Notes under the pieces: model-generated
What the model saw: only the letters and a program-made list of their open reading frames with translations
What the model was told of the DNA's origin: nothing
Databases searched by the model: none
Part shown: piece by piece, positions 48,934-59,460 of the stretch
How the letters are laid out: each line of letters begins with the position of its first letter
How positions within the stretch are numbered: the stretch's first letter is position 1
NCBI GenBank assembly: GCA_000961725.1
Contig: LADS01000002.1
Location: 1-64,000, forward strand
Reading direction: 5' to 3'
DNA length: 64,000 bases
Source of the DNA: Desulfobulbaceae bacterium BRH_c16a
GTDB taxonomy: Bacteria; Desulfobacterota; Desulfobulbia; Desulfobulbales; Desulfocapsaceae
Made by a program: the position numbers and the translations under genes

Positions 48934-51900
48934 TTAGTCTGTGGTGGCCTTCTCCTCATGCAACAGGGCCAGCAGCTCTGCCGCGGAAATCTTCCCGGCG
49001 ACATCGGTTCCTTCGAGCAGGCTGTCGGCAAGATCCCGTTTTTGTTTATGCAGCTCGACAATCTGCTGCTCGATGGTATCCTTCATCACCAGCCGATACA
49101 CAGTCACAGGTCTGTCCTGACCGATCCGATGGGCACGATCGGAGGCCTGATCCTCCACTGCCGGATTCCACCAGGGGTCCATATGGATGACAAAATCGGC
49201 CGCTGTGAGATTGAGCCCTGCCCCGCCTGCCTTGAGGCTGATGAGAAAGACATCGCCGGCGCCGTTTTGAAAGCTATTGACACGTTCCTTTCTTTGCGCG
49301 ATCGGAGTTGATCCGTCCAGATACTGATAGCTGATCTTCTGGTCGTCCAGATAGTTGCGGATGATGGTGAGGTGGTCGATAAACTGGCTGAAAATGAGGG
49401 CTTTATGGTTATTGTCGAGAAGCTCGCGGAGGGTGTCGACAAAGACCCGCAGCTTGGAGGAGGCGATCCCGGCATCCGGCATGACCAGAGAGGGATTACA
49501 GCATAAGCGGCGCAGCTTCATGATCTCTGCGAGAATGCGTAAGTGCTGCTGTCCGGCCTCCTCTTCCTTGTGAGCCTCGATGGTCTCCAGGGCTTTTTGC
49601 CGCATGGCCTCGTAGAGCACCTGCTCCTCCGGGCTCATCCGGACTTCCAGGGTTATTTCGGTTTTCGGAGGCAATTCCTGCAGCACATCGCTTTTCAGCC
49701 GTCGCAGAATGAAAGGTCGAATCAACTTGCGCAACCTGTTGCGGGCTTCTTTATCCTGATCGCGCTCAATGGGAATGGCGAACTTTTCGTTGAACTTCTT
49801 AAAAGATCCCAGCAGGCCGGGGTTGAGAAAGTTGAAAAGCGTCCACAGTTCACCGAGATGATTTTCAAGCGGCGTCCCGGTGGTGATGATTTTGCATTCG
49901 GACCGCAGTCCCATCGCTGCTTTGGAGCGTTTGGTCTGCATGTTTTTGATGGCCTGGGCTTCATCGAGGATCACCGTCTGCCACTCTACCGAACCGAGCA
50001 GTTCGGCTTCCAGCGGCAACAGACCGTAGCTGACAATGACCAGGTCAAACGGCTGCAAGTCGGCGATGACCTGGCGGCGATCGCCCGGACCAAAGATGAT
50101 GACGTTCAAGGTCGGCGCGAACCGACCTGCTTCCTCCTGCCAGTTTGAAGTCACGGAGAGCGGGGCCACTACCAGGGTGGGCCCAAGGGAAGCCCGAAGC
50201 AGGATCGCGGCGAGAGCCTGCACGGTTTTGCCAAGCCCCATGTCATCGGCAAGACAAGCGCCGACCCGCCAGGAAGACAACCGGGCCAGCCAGGAGAACC
50301 CGGTGGCCTGATAGTCGCGAAGACGGGCCTGCAGGGTCGAGGGCACCGGCGGAGTGACCGTCTCGGCCATATTTTTACAGTGCTCCTTCCAGGCCTTGTC
50401 GCTATGCAGCCGAGGCACCTCTTTGATAAGATCGTCCAGGGCTAAAGCAGCAGAGGGGGCAAAACGAACGCCCTGACCGTGACTTTCGGAAAAGGCCTGC
50501 AGTTCTTCGAGACGCCGGCGCAGCGACTTGGTGATGGCCAGGAAGGTGCCGTCGTCAAGCGGAATGAAGCGGCCGGTCGAGCGATCGATCTTTTCCAGAA
50601 GTTGGCGCAGATCGAGGGTCAGAGTGTCGTCAATCTCCAGGGAACCGGTGGCCTTGAACCAGTCGCGGTCCTTGCCGATCCTGAGGGAAAAATTGCGCGC
50701 GGGAACCTGCCGGCGAACCTTTAATTTTTCACCCTGGGGCCATTCCAGGACGACATCGTCGCCGCATTCCTTGAGTTCGAGCAGAAGCTCCAGCGAATCC
50801 TCGGGATCGTCCGCCTGCCAACGGTTATCGATCTCCTCCAGTCGCTTCAGGGTGGGACAGGCCTCTATGACTCCGGCCAGCCGCTGTTTTTCCTCGGCGA
50901 GATCCCGCACCGTCTGGACGGTTTTGCCATCCATCATGGCCATCACGCTTTTACTGCCCTTTCCCGGAGTGAAACTGGAGCCGCCGGCGCTGACCGGCTT
51001 GACCAGAAATTCCAGGCTGACCCCCTCCTTGTAGGGCAGTATATGGGCATGGGGCCGACAGTCTGCCGGAACGGTCGTTGCCCGGCCGGCCGCTTCCAGG
51101 TCGGAGTGGACGGTTATTACTCCTGAAAGGGTATCGACTACCTGCCTGGCAAGCTTTTCTCCGGCCTTGGGAATCGTCAGCCCTTGCCCCAACAGGTCGA
51201 TGACCTGCTGATGTTCCGGTTTGAAGCGGATGACCCTGAAACGGGTGGGGGTGTCTTTCTGCACCAATATATTGCCGATACCACTGACAAAAAATGGAGT
51301 TACCGAGAGCTTCAGCTTACCTTTTTCTTCCCTGATGTGCAGCTCCGGCTCGGTTAACATGAGTTCGACATTTACTCCGGGGGCATCTTCAAGAAAAAGC
51401 AAGGGGTGGCCTACCAGGGCGGGCAGGGCCAGCTCCGGGTCAAGAACATATTCGGTCTTGCCGTATCGCCAGCCGGTCCGGTAATACTCTTCCTTGATGG
51501 CCCGGCAGACCTGGCGATCCCGCTCGGTAAGCCCCGGCATGGCATGGTGATCATGGTACAGGGTCTTCAGCGCCATGGGGCGGCCCTTGGTCCATTTGCC
51601 CTGGGCGGTCATCTTCTGCAGTCGCGGCGTTATATGGCAATAGCCATATGTCTCGTCGTAGCTGAAAAGCCAGATCAAGCGTTGCGCCGCAGCCGCCCCT
51701 GTTTTTTCATCCTTGTTCGGTGTGTTGATGTGCAGCAGGGCGGTTAAAGTTTTTTCCCACTGCGGCTGTAGCCTGACCAGGCCGACACAGCTTCTGGTTT
51801 TGCAGGACGCGTGAAGTTTTTCCGCCATTTCGCTGTTGGTCTTTTCATCTTCACCAAGGGCCGCAAGCAAAGAGGAAAGTTCGGCAGCCAGCCAGGGATA

Positions 51901-53124
51901 GCCGTTTTTCAGGGCCTTGTCCCTGGTCTTTTTGAGCAGGGGGATGTCGATTGCGGCCTTCTTGCCATCCTTCCAGAAAAGGAAAAGCTGGAAGAAAAGG
52001 ATATGCAGCGGATTTTTAAACAGATAACGCAAATTGCCGACAAAAGGTTCGGGCCCGGTCTGACCGAGCCGATCGTGAAAAACCGGTGCCATTGTGGCCA
52101 TGAGGGGAGCAAGCGGAAATCTGCCTTTTTCGGCAATAGCTATGTATTCGAGCGCTTCCTTGAGGGCGCCGGTTTCACCGCTCTGCAGCAGAGTCAGAAG
52201 ACAAAAGATGCCGGTGGTGTTCTGCAGAAAGACTTTTCGTTTACCGGACCTTTTTTTAATCAGTTGGATAGATGCGTTGAAATGGGAAAGCGCCTCCTCA
52301 TAATTTCCACCGATACATTCCAGCCATCCCGTCCAACTGTGGGGCTGGGTGGGTGAACTCTCTTTCCACTTGTCCAGCAACAGACGACAGGAAGAAGTGT
52401 CGCCCTTCAGCAGATAATGCTGAAGAAGCTGTAAGCCGGCAGAGTGAGAGACAATCTCATCGGCATATTTATCCTTGATATAGGCAACGATGTCTTCCGC
52501 AGGCTCCAGACAGATTTCCGCCGCGGCGAGCACATCCGCCAAAATGTCAAGCCTGATGGCAGGCTTTATTTTCTCGACGATGTCTGCGGAAAACGGCCGG
52601 TTAAGGACGGTAAGAAATGGGTTATTCTCATAATAGTCATCGGCAAAAAGACCATGCGCCTGACGAAACACCAGGTCGTGGACTATTTCCAGGGAACCGT
52701 GGTAGAAAAGGGTCATCTGAAAATCGGCCAACAGCCTCCGATATTCAAGATGATGGTAATCATTGGGCGGTTGGGTTGGCAGCGGCAGGTGTTTTTGCAG
52801 AACCTTGACAATGGCGGGGAAGGTATCTTCTTTCAGCGTCTCGTGGAATGCAAGGCGTCGAACCGACTCGGGACAGGTGAGGCCATACCGGGTTTTCATC
52901 AACAGGCCCTTGGCCTGCAACTCTTCCTCCAGTGATTTGATGCCGGTCACAGTAAATCGTCGTCCCCGATTATCGACATATCCCAAATCGTTCAGGCAGC
53001 ACATGACGATCTCGATGTAACAGTCGCCGACAGTAACGGCGAGAAGCTGCACCATTGCCTTCCCTGCCGAGCTCAAGGCTTCATACTCGGGGATTTTCGA
53101 AACAGTGCCGATTTTTTGGTTCAT
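48934..53124 (-). CDS. SNF2-family DEAD/DEAH-box helicase with long N-terminal extension
   Basis: LADDMGLGKTVQALA, DEAQAIKN, SQFIDHLTIIRNYL, QASDRAHRIGQDRPVTVYRLV. Start set at 53124. Confidence 0.92.
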   Translation of the reverse strand: MNQKIGTVSKIPEYEALSSAGKAMVQLLAVTVGDCYIEIVMCCLNDLGYVDNRGRRFTVTGIKSLEEELQAKGLLMKTRYGLTCPESVRRLAFHETLKEDTFPAIVKVLQKHLPLPTQPPNDYHHLEYRRLLADFQMTLFYHGSLEIVHDLVFRQAHGLFADDYYENNPFLTVLNRPFSADIVEKIKPAIRLDILADVLAAAEICLEPAEDIVAYIKDKYADEIVSHSAGLQLLQHYLLKGDTSSCRLLLDKWKESSPTQPHSWTGWLECIGGNYEEALSHFNASIQLIKKRSGKRKVFLQNTTGIFCLLTLLQSGETGALKEALEYIAIAEKGRFPLAPLMATMAPVFHDRLGQTGPEPFVGNLRYLFKNPLHILFFQLFLFWKDGKKAAIDIPLLKKTRDKALKNGYPWLAAELSSLLAALGEDEKTNSEMAEKLHASCKTRSCVGLVRLQPQWEKTLTALLHINTPNKDEKTGAAAAQRLIWLFSYDETYGYCHITPRLQKMTAQGKWTKGRPMALKTLYHDHHAMPGLTERDRQVCRAIKEEYYRTGWRYGKTEYVLDPELALPALVGHPLLFLEDAPGVNVELMLTEPELHIREEKGKLKLSVTPFFVSGIGNILVQKDTPTRFRVIRFKPEHQQVIDLLGQGLTIPKAGEKLARQVVDTLSGVITVHSDLEAAGRATTVPADCRPHAHILPYKEGVSLEFLVKPVSAGGSSFTPGKGSKSVMAMMDGKTVQTVRDLAEEKQRLAGVIEACPTLKRLEEIDNRWQADDPEDSLELLLELKECGDDVVLEWPQGEKLKVRRQVPARNFSLRIGKDRDWFKATGSLEIDDTLTLDLRQLLEKIDRSTGRFIPLDDGTFLAITKSLRRRLEELQAFSESHGQGVRFAPSAALALDDLIKEVPRLHSDKAWKEHCKNMAETVTPPVPSTLQARLRDYQATGFSWLARLSSWRVGACLADDMGLGKTVQALAAILLRASLGPTLVVAPLSVTSNWQEEAGRFAPTLNVIIFGPGDRRQVIADLQPFDLVIVSYGLLPLEAELLGSVEWQTVILDEAQAIKNMQTKRSKAAMGLRSECKIITTGTPLENHLGELWTLFNFLNPGLLGSFKKFNEKFAIPIERDQDKEARNRLRKLIRPFILRRLKSDVLQELPPKTEITLEVRMSPEEQVLYEAMRQKALETIEAHKEEEAGQQHLRILAEIMKLRRLCCNPSLVMPDAGIASSKLRVFVDTLRELLDNNHKALIFSQFIDHLTIIRNYLDDQKISYQYLDGSTPIAQRKERVNSFQNGAGDVFLISLKAGGAGLNLTAADFVIHMDPWWNPAVEDQASDRAHRIGQDRPVTVYRLVMKDTIEQQIVELHKQKRDLADSLLEGTDVAGKISAAELLALLHEEKATTD

Positions 53125-53267
53125 AGCAATTCTTTCTCGTTGAAGTGGTTCACCAGGATAACTTGTTGGCAGTAACTTGCACGGCAGTCTGCGTCGGACT
53201 TGCAGCTTTGCGCACGACCGGCAATAATGTCCTGCAAAAGGCAAATCGTACCCGGAAAAAAGAAATA

Positions 53268-54622
53268 ATGCACAGGGAAAAAAATGGCAAAAAACATGAT
53301 AAGTTACAGATCGTTGACGAGGCGCTGGATGCCGAATATCTCACCGATGACCTGAAGCATCTGGCCGCTCTTGTCTGTCCGACAGTACCAGGGAAAAAAG
53401 CCGATCGCATCGAGGCAATCGTCACTGCTTTTGCCAAAGACCCAAAAGCAATTTTCGCCGGGCTTTCGCCACTCGCCCAAAATGCCGTAGCAGAAACGGT
53501 GCATACCTGGGACGGCGTTTTCGACAGCGGGATGTTTCGGGCAAAATACTCCGCGTCACCCTGGGTTGTGGACGGCAGCGGCCGCCATACCCCCAGCCGG
53601 GATTTGCTGTCTCTTTTCATACCTGGCGGACGCATACCAGACGATCTGTTAAAAACCTTGCGAAGTTTTGTCCCTGCTCCTGCTGAAGATACAATCAAAT
53701 ACGCCGAAAACGGACCGGATGAAGAATGCACGATCAGGGAGACTTCCCGGGCCGCTCTTGCCAACGCCGCCATGATTTTGGCCTTGGTGGCCGAAAAGAA
53801 AATCAAGGTCAGCACCAAAACCGGGCGGCCCACGGCGGCAACCGTCAAAACGATCGGCGAATTGCTCTACGAGGGCGACTGGTATAACGATATCGAACCC
53901 ATGCAATCCTTTGCCTGGCCCCTTTTGCTGCAGGGCAGCGGATTAGTGAAAACGGATGGCACGTGCCTGGAACTGAATCAGGCCGGCTTGAAAGCGCTGA
54001 AAAAGGACATCGCCGGCGGGATTAAGGCGATTTTAAATAAATGGGAAAAGAGCTCCCGCATCGATGAATATTCCAGAGTCACGGCGATCAAAGGTCAACA
54101 GTCCAGCGGCGGGCGGACCATGACCAGTCCTGCCAAACGTCGGCCGATGATCAATAGGCTGCTGAGGGATCTCAGCCCCGGTAAATGGATCAATGTTAAT
54201 GAGCTTGCCCGGCTTACCCAATCGAAGGCCGCCTACTCTTTCGAGATGACCAATTATGACTGGAAACTCTATTTCCTCGATCAACAGTACGGCCATATCG
54301 ATTACCACAACACCTGGTCGCTGCTGCAGTTTCGCTATCTCCTAATATATCTGTTCGAATATTGCGCGACGCTTGGAACACGGAGCTCGAACAGCTGTTC
54401 CGGGAGGTTGAGCAACGTTCCACCGCCTTTGTCGAGGTCGGCCCGACAACCTTGATCGAATGCAGCCCGGAACTTCGCAAATACATCCTTACCGATAAAA
54501 AACTAAGCCAATTGTGCATGCCTGCGGGGGACAGATATCTCGTTGGTATTCCCGGCAAGGAAAAGCTGTTCGCCGGTGCTTTGGCCGCACTGGGATACAC
54601 CATTGCCGTTGCTCGAGAATGA
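53268..54622 (+). pseudogene. Decayed helicase-neighbour protein: 5' part 53268-54455 and 3' part 54362-54622 in different frames
   Basis: First frame is coherent to TWSLLQFRYLLIYLFEYCATLG then degenerates; the other frame resumes LRDAWNTELEQLFREVEQRSTAFVEVGPTTLIECSPELRKYILTDKKLSQLCMPAGDRYLVGIPGKEKLFAGALAALGYTIA. Confidence 0.65.
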
Positions 54623-54683
54623 ACCGGAACTGGAAACTCTGATCCGGCAGACAAATCTGATCGCACTACAGCGGAATATCCGA

Positions 54684-54813
54684 GACCGGGGAAAAAGTTG
54701 AAAAGCTGCTCGGAGAAAACGGAAAAGTCGTTGGAGTGCTCCTCTCATCCGGGAAAGTCCTTGATGCCGATGTAGTGTTCATGAATGTCGGTAGATGTAG
54801 CGGCCCGCAATGA
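54684..54813 (+). pseudogene. C-terminal-type fragment of FAD/NAD(P)-dependent oxidoreductase
   Basis: Frame reads TGEKVEKLLGENGKVVGVLLSSGKVLDADVVFMNVGRCSGPQ*, characteristic of pyridine nucleotide-disulphide oxidoreductases; no start or N-terminus. Confidence 0.6.
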
Positions 54814-54895
54814 TAAACGTCCTGACCCGCAATCAAGTTACTCTGGGCCCCACAATAAATGAGAATAAGAATAGGCCCCGACCCACATTGCTGTA

Positions 54896-55537
54896 CTAAT
54901 TCGTGTGATTCTCAATTAAGGCTAAGCGAATCCCCAGACCAATAAACATAGAGCCTAAAACTCGGTCAAGCAAGGTAGAGAATTGACTGTTGTTGCGAAA
55001 AAAAATCGTTGTTCGAGCAGCAGTTAAAACGAGGACAGATTCAATTACCACGCCAACTAAATTTACGAGAAATCCGAGTACAAGAATCTGAGCCGGTGCG
55101 TGCCCCAGTTCCGGACGAACAAATTGTGGTAAAAAGGCCATAAAAAAAATGGCAACTTTTGGGTTTAGGATATCGATCAACGCCCCTTGTCTGAAGGCCT
55201 TCCAGAATGTTGATTGCGCCTGTTTTTTAACAGGAATATCAAAAGAAATTCCTTTCGACCTTAAAGCCTGTATCCCCAGATAAATAAGATATGCTGCACC
55301 GACATACTTAACAACACCGAAGGCCATGGCAGAGGTTGCAATGATCGCTGACAGGCCAAATGCTGCTGCAAAAATATGTACAAAAGACCCACTACATACC
55401 CCAAAAGATGATGCAATCCCAATCTTTCGTCCTTGAGCTATTGTCCTGGAGAGGATGTAGATCATATCCGGACCAGGTGTGATATTTATCACAATGGCTG
55501 CAGATAAAAATAATAACCAATAAGAGGATGATTCCAT
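54896..55537 (-). CDS. LysE/RhtB family translocator
   Basis: INITPGPDMIYILSRTIAQGRKIGIASSFGVCSGSFVH. Confidence 0.92.
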   Translation of the reverse strand: MESSSYWLLFLSAAIVINITPGPDMIYILSRTIAQGRKIGIASSFGVCSGSFVHIFAAAFGLSAIIATSAMAFGVVKYVGAAYLIYLGIQALRSKGISFDIPVKKQAQSTFWKAFRQGALIDILNPKVAIFFMAFLPQFVRPELGHAPAQILVLGFLVNLVGVVIESVLVLTAARTTIFFRNNSQFSTLLDRVLGSMFIGLGIRLALIENHTN

Positions 55538-55730
55538 GTTAAATCCCGTTGTTGTCTTGATGTAATTGCTTCGTCATATTTCCAATCTAATAATACAACA
55601 TGACACCTTACAACCGTACAAAGCTATTGGCAACCTTAGCTCTTTCAAATGGAAAGTAAGTTGACCTTCTTCCTGTTATCTTTCCGAAACCATCCGGTCA
55701 AAATGGGATAGGAGATATCTGGACTATGGT

Positions 55731-55770
55731 AACGCCAAAATCGCTGGTTTATCCAGTGCATTTTGGCGTT
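55731..55770. repeat. Strong 11-bp-arm hairpin AACGCCAAAAT...ATTTTGGCGTT with inner CTGG-TTTAT-CCAG stem
   Basis: Direct reading of both arms. Confidence 0.85.
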
Positions 55771-55971
55771 GGAATTAAGTATCATGTTTCCAGAACTCCA
55801 TGTCCCCAGAACTCCCAGGTTTTCATTCTGTAAGCCGGGCACCGATCGTCCGGTCGGTATTGCGGATGGCAAGAATTGTCGTAAACGGTTCAGCTGCCGA
55901 TGTGGTTGGGAAAAAATGATAAATCACCTTTGCTGGAAGATGGAAAAAAGTGTTCGTTAGCTTGCCGGTTA

Positions 55972-57057
55972 CTATTGCTGTTCCCCCCGGCAAACGAGGC
56001 TTTCGGGATTGTCGACAATGATGTCGACCTTCGCCTGGTCAAGCCGCAGTATCCGGTTGGCCTCTGTCGCGAGAGTCGCCCGGCTCGCCCTGTCGAGAAG
56101 GAGAAAGGGTCCGGACGAGGCCTCCAGATCGCGATAAAGGGCGGGGGTACTGCAGCTCAGGTCGAAATCGTCCAGATCAACCATCCGCACCTCGGGGTTG
56201 CTATAGGTCCGTAGGTAGAGTCGGTGTTGGCGGAGGTCGAAGACCGATTGCCATTGGGTGCTGGCTTTTTTAACCTTGTCGAGTTCGGCATATGCCCATG
56301 CGACATCGTCGCCGCTCTCGCGGGAGGCAAATGCCTCGATCGATCGGGCGGCCGAGGCGAAACGGACTTCGGAGGTGGCGATGCCATACACATCCGTCTT
56401 CTGATCGGTTGCAGCACTGCTCTTCAGGGCGGCAAGTCCGACCGTGTAGGCGCTGTTCGTCAGGGCGGGAATCGGCAGATCGCTTCCGTGATGGATGTGC
56501 ATCCGGCCGTCAAGCATGTCGACGGTGGCGGCGTTTCCGCTGGCATCCGCCAGAAAATAATGAATACCGTAGCGGCTGGTCGACATGATCCTAGTCTGGT
56601 CTAGCACGGCCAGGGCCTCCTCTACCGAGCCGCAGGTATCCAGCAGATATTGTTTGACATGGACCTGAGAAATGGTACCACGCGTGTCCGCAGGGTCGGA
56701 ATCAGGAAAACGCGAACCCTCCAGCAATAAGGATGCGGCCAGGAATCCCTTTTCATTCACCCCGATGGTGGGCATGTCCTGCCCTACCCAGCCGATGGTC
56801 AGACTGCCGAACCGGGAACGCCAGCGTACCGGATTTTCAGCGCCGATTAAGGCGGCTATTGCACTTTTCTCCAATCCGCGCTTGTTAATTACCATGTGTC
56901 CTTTCCCGGTGTCCCAATCGAAACCATGCGCGACCAGGGTCTGCGATCGATCATGTAGTTCGAAAATGGTACATGCGGTCGCCTGCTGCTCCGCGGCAAA
57001 CAGCAATACTGTGGCTGCTGCCAGAAATTTTAGGCCTTTGATCATTGCTTTTTTCAT
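55972..57057 (-). CDS. Secreted linear-amide C-N hydrolase (choloylglycine hydrolase / penicillin V acylase-like Ntn hydrolase)
   Basis: Signal peptide followed by CTIFELHDRSQTLVAHGFDWDTG; candidate N-terminal nucleophile Cys. Confidence 0.8.
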   Translation of the reverse strand: MKKAMIKGLKFLAAATVLLFAAEQQATACTIFELHDRSQTLVAHGFDWDTGKGHMVINKRGLEKSAIAALIGAENPVRWRSRFGSLTIGWVGQDMPTIGVNEKGFLAASLLLEGSRFPDSDPADTRGTISQVHVKQYLLDTCGSVEEALAVLDQTRIMSTSRYGIHYFLADASGNAATVDMLDGRMHIHHGSDLPIPALTNSAYTVGLAALKSSAATDQKTDVYGIATSEVRFASAARSIEAFASRESGDDVAWAYAELDKVKKASTQWQSVFDLRQHRLYLRTYSNPEVRMVDLDDFDLSCSTPALYRDLEASSGPFLLLDRASRATLATEANRILRLDQAKVDIIVDNPESLVCRGEQQ

Positions 57058-57239
57058 TTATTCCTTCTTGGTTTAATTAATGAAACTCGCAAGCACTAAG
57101 CAGAAACTAACTGATCAATGTGTTTGACAGAGCTGATTTCAGTGAAAGTTACCAGCCGGAAAATTACCTAAAACTGGCTATTCCCAAAAGTCAACGGTCG
57201 AGTAGACCGGTTTCTTTAAATAAAACAGCACATCCACAG

Positions 57240-57805
57240 CGAGTCTTTTGTTGACGCCTTGCCGCACGCGGCTAATACGTGGCTGCTATTTCGTTCTGTC
57301 CCTTCTATTATCACCGGCCCCTCTCAGAACCGTGCTTGCGCTATTTACACGGCTCCTCACATAGTATTCACAGGTAATCCGAACATACTGACCACAATCG
57401 TGGTTTTGGCAGTGGAAATCGCATCAGCATTTTATTGAATTCTTCCCAATTAAGGCAGCTCCTCTTTCCTCTACGGTTCAGCCACTTAAACAACAGCTTT
57501 TTCACTGCTTGATCAAATCGCATAAGTCCACGATAATTATCGGTTAATCCGTAGTAGTTAAAGTGCCCCCTCAGTTTGGAACTGACTATTTTCCAAATTT
57601 CCATGGTCTTTAAAGTCCTGGCTTCCTTCAACCATTCCTTGAAGATTCTCAGCTTGGCGACATACTTCTTGCGGGCAGTAACCTGCTTCATCCGAAACCC
57701 CGTGCCGTTCCGTCTTGTACCGCAATAGTGGGTGAGGCCAAGAAAATCAAATGTCTCTGCCCTTTCCCCTCTAAGTACTCGTTTGGATGGACCTATTTTT
57801 TCGAT
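57240..57805 (-). mobile_element. 5'-truncated group II intron: maturase C-terminus plus 3' RNA structure
   Basis: 57368-57691 and its in-frame upstream extension (FDFLGLTHYCGTRRNGTGFRMKQVTARKKY...LRGHFNYYGLTDNYRGLMRF) are the LtrA C-terminus; reverse strand GAGCCGTGTAAATAGCGCAAGCACGGTTCTGAGAGGGG resembles domain V. Confidence 0.75.
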
Positions 57806-57806
57806 C

Positions 57807-58361
57807 TCAGGCGAGATAACTTAATTGCATTATAGCTGCTGCCATTTTTTTGCCGATGCATTTATAGACATGAGGTTGATTTGCCTCAAATTTCAAAAAC
57901 TCATTTTCATTGATCTTAAATGTTTTTCCTTCTATTGATACTTCCAATGTTCCTTTGATTACAAACACATACTCATAAATATCACCTTGATGTGGTTCGC
58001 CAGAAGATACTGTATCGGGGTCGAGCTCAAAATAATAGGTTTCAAAAGATTGATGGGGGTCAAAAGGTACTAAAGGGAAGAGTCGACATGTTTTTGAGTC
58101 ATCTGTTAGAAGAGGCCCACCACGAAATTGTTTTACTTCTACTTGAAACTCCCGTTTTCGTAAAAGAGCTGTGAAAGATAACCGTAATCCATTAGATATC
58201 TTGCAGATTGTAGCAATTGTTGGACTAGACTTCCCCGTTTCGATTTGCCGTAACATACTCTTGCTCACTCCCGTAAGCTCAGAAAGTTGATCGAGACTTA
58301 GTCCTCTTTTCTCCCTGATTTCCTTCAGGTTCTTAGAAACTTCCTTTACAGATTGTTCCAT
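57807..58361 (-). CDS. XRE-family transcriptional regulator with C-terminal cupin
   Basis: LKEIREKRGLSLDQLSELTGVSKSMLRQIETGKSSPTIATI plus cupin GDIYEYVFVIKGTLEVSIEGKTF. Confidence 0.9.
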   Translation of the reverse strand: MEQSVKEVSKNLKEIREKRGLSLDQLSELTGVSKSMLRQIETGKSSPTIATICKISNGLRLSFTALLRKREFQVEVKQFRGGPLLTDDSKTCRLFPLVPFDPHQSFETYYFELDPDTVSSGEPHQGDIYEYVFVIKGTLEVSIEGKTFKINENEFLKFEANQPHVYKCIGKKMAAAIMQLSYLA

Positions 58362-58396
58362 ATAACACTCCTATTGACAATATGACGAACATTGAT

Positions 58397-58421
58397 TAGC
58401 ATTGCAATCATATGAATGCTA
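58397..58421. promoter_or_regulatory. Candidate regulator operator TAGCATT-N11-AATGCTA in divergent promoter region
   Basis: Perfect 7-bp arms between divergent XRE-cupin and EamA genes; TTGACA at 58374-58379. Confidence 0.45.
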
Positions 58422-58534
58422 TAAAGTACATGTGCGGGGAATAGAAATCAAGTGGAAGATATTGGTGATTTTAAGATCACATTTTCAATACAAATATCTT
58501 TTCAATCTCTTTAGCACTATTCAGGAGGAACAAC

Positions 58535-59434
58535 ATGTCTCAGGTTGGAAAACCGTTGGCCTTTATCCCCGTGCTTGCATTCATGTTGCTTGGAGTCTTT
58601 TGGGGAAGTAACTTCATATATATGAAATTGGCATCAAACCTATTATCGACTACACAGATTGTATTTTTCCGAGTACTTTTTGGTTTTTTACCAGTATTGA
58701 TTTACTCATGGTTATCAGGAGCCTTGGCTTGGTCGCAACTCAAATATATTGGCCATTTTTTTGTGATGGCATTGATAGCAACCACGTTCTATTATTACTT
58801 CTTTGTTAAAGGGACGTCGCTTTTGCTTTCCGGTGTGGCTGGAGCAATATCTGGATCAATACCTCTATTTACTTTCATATTGGCTGTAATATTTCTTAAG
58901 GAAGAAAAAGTTAGTGCACAAAGAGTGATCGGAGTCTTGGTGGGATTGTTCGGGGTTTTTCTCATTGCTAGGCCATCAGGGCAAGAGTTGCTTTCAACCA
59001 ACCTAGAAGGACTTTTTTATATAGTAGCCGGTTCATTAAGTGGCGGTGCTTCTTATGTTTACGCGAGAAAATATATAAGTCCACGGAAAATCTTACCATC
59101 TGCATTAACAACGTATCAACTTGGCCTTGCTCTCCTTCTCTTATCTGTAGTTACTGATTACAACGGAATAGGGAAAATATGGACAGATACACATGCATCT
59201 CTTGGCTTGGTAGTAGGCCTGGGGTTACTTGGCACTGGAGGGGCATATCTTATTTATTACTACATTGTCGATCATCTTGGTGCTGTAGTCGCATCATCTG
59301 TGAACTATATTCCACCAATTGTTGCTCTCCTGATTGGTAGCTTCATCGTGGGCGAACCTATTGAGTTTGTTGATTGTTTGGCTACAGCCATAATCTTTTT
59401 TGGTGTCTTCCTGTTAAAACGACGTTTATCGTAG
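58535..59434 (+). CDS. DMT superfamily (EamA) transporter
   Basis: 10-TM protein, LLGVFWGSNFIYMKLAS..., two EamA repeats. Confidence 0.92.
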   Translation: MSQVGKPLAFIPVLAFMLLGVFWGSNFIYMKLASNLLSTTQIVFFRVLFGFLPVLIYSWLSGALAWSQLKYIGHFFVMALIATTFYYYFFVKGTSLLLSGVAGAISGSIPLFTFILAVIFLKEEKVSAQRVIGVLVGLFGVFLIARPSGQELLSTNLEGLFYIVAGSLSGGASYVYARKYISPRKILPSALTTYQLGLALLLLSVVTDYNGIGKIWTDTHASLGLVVGLGLLGTGGAYLIYYYIVDHLGAVVASSVNYIPPIVALLIGSFIVGEPIEFVDCLATAIIFFGVFLLKRRLS

Positions 59435-59460
59435 AGTAAGATTGGTCGTTATGGCGGTTC

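Noticed and set aside
55645-55960. Small ORFs 55645-55872 (-) and 55763-55960 (+)
   Set aside because: They span the strong hairpin, overlap each other antisense and have no recognisable features.
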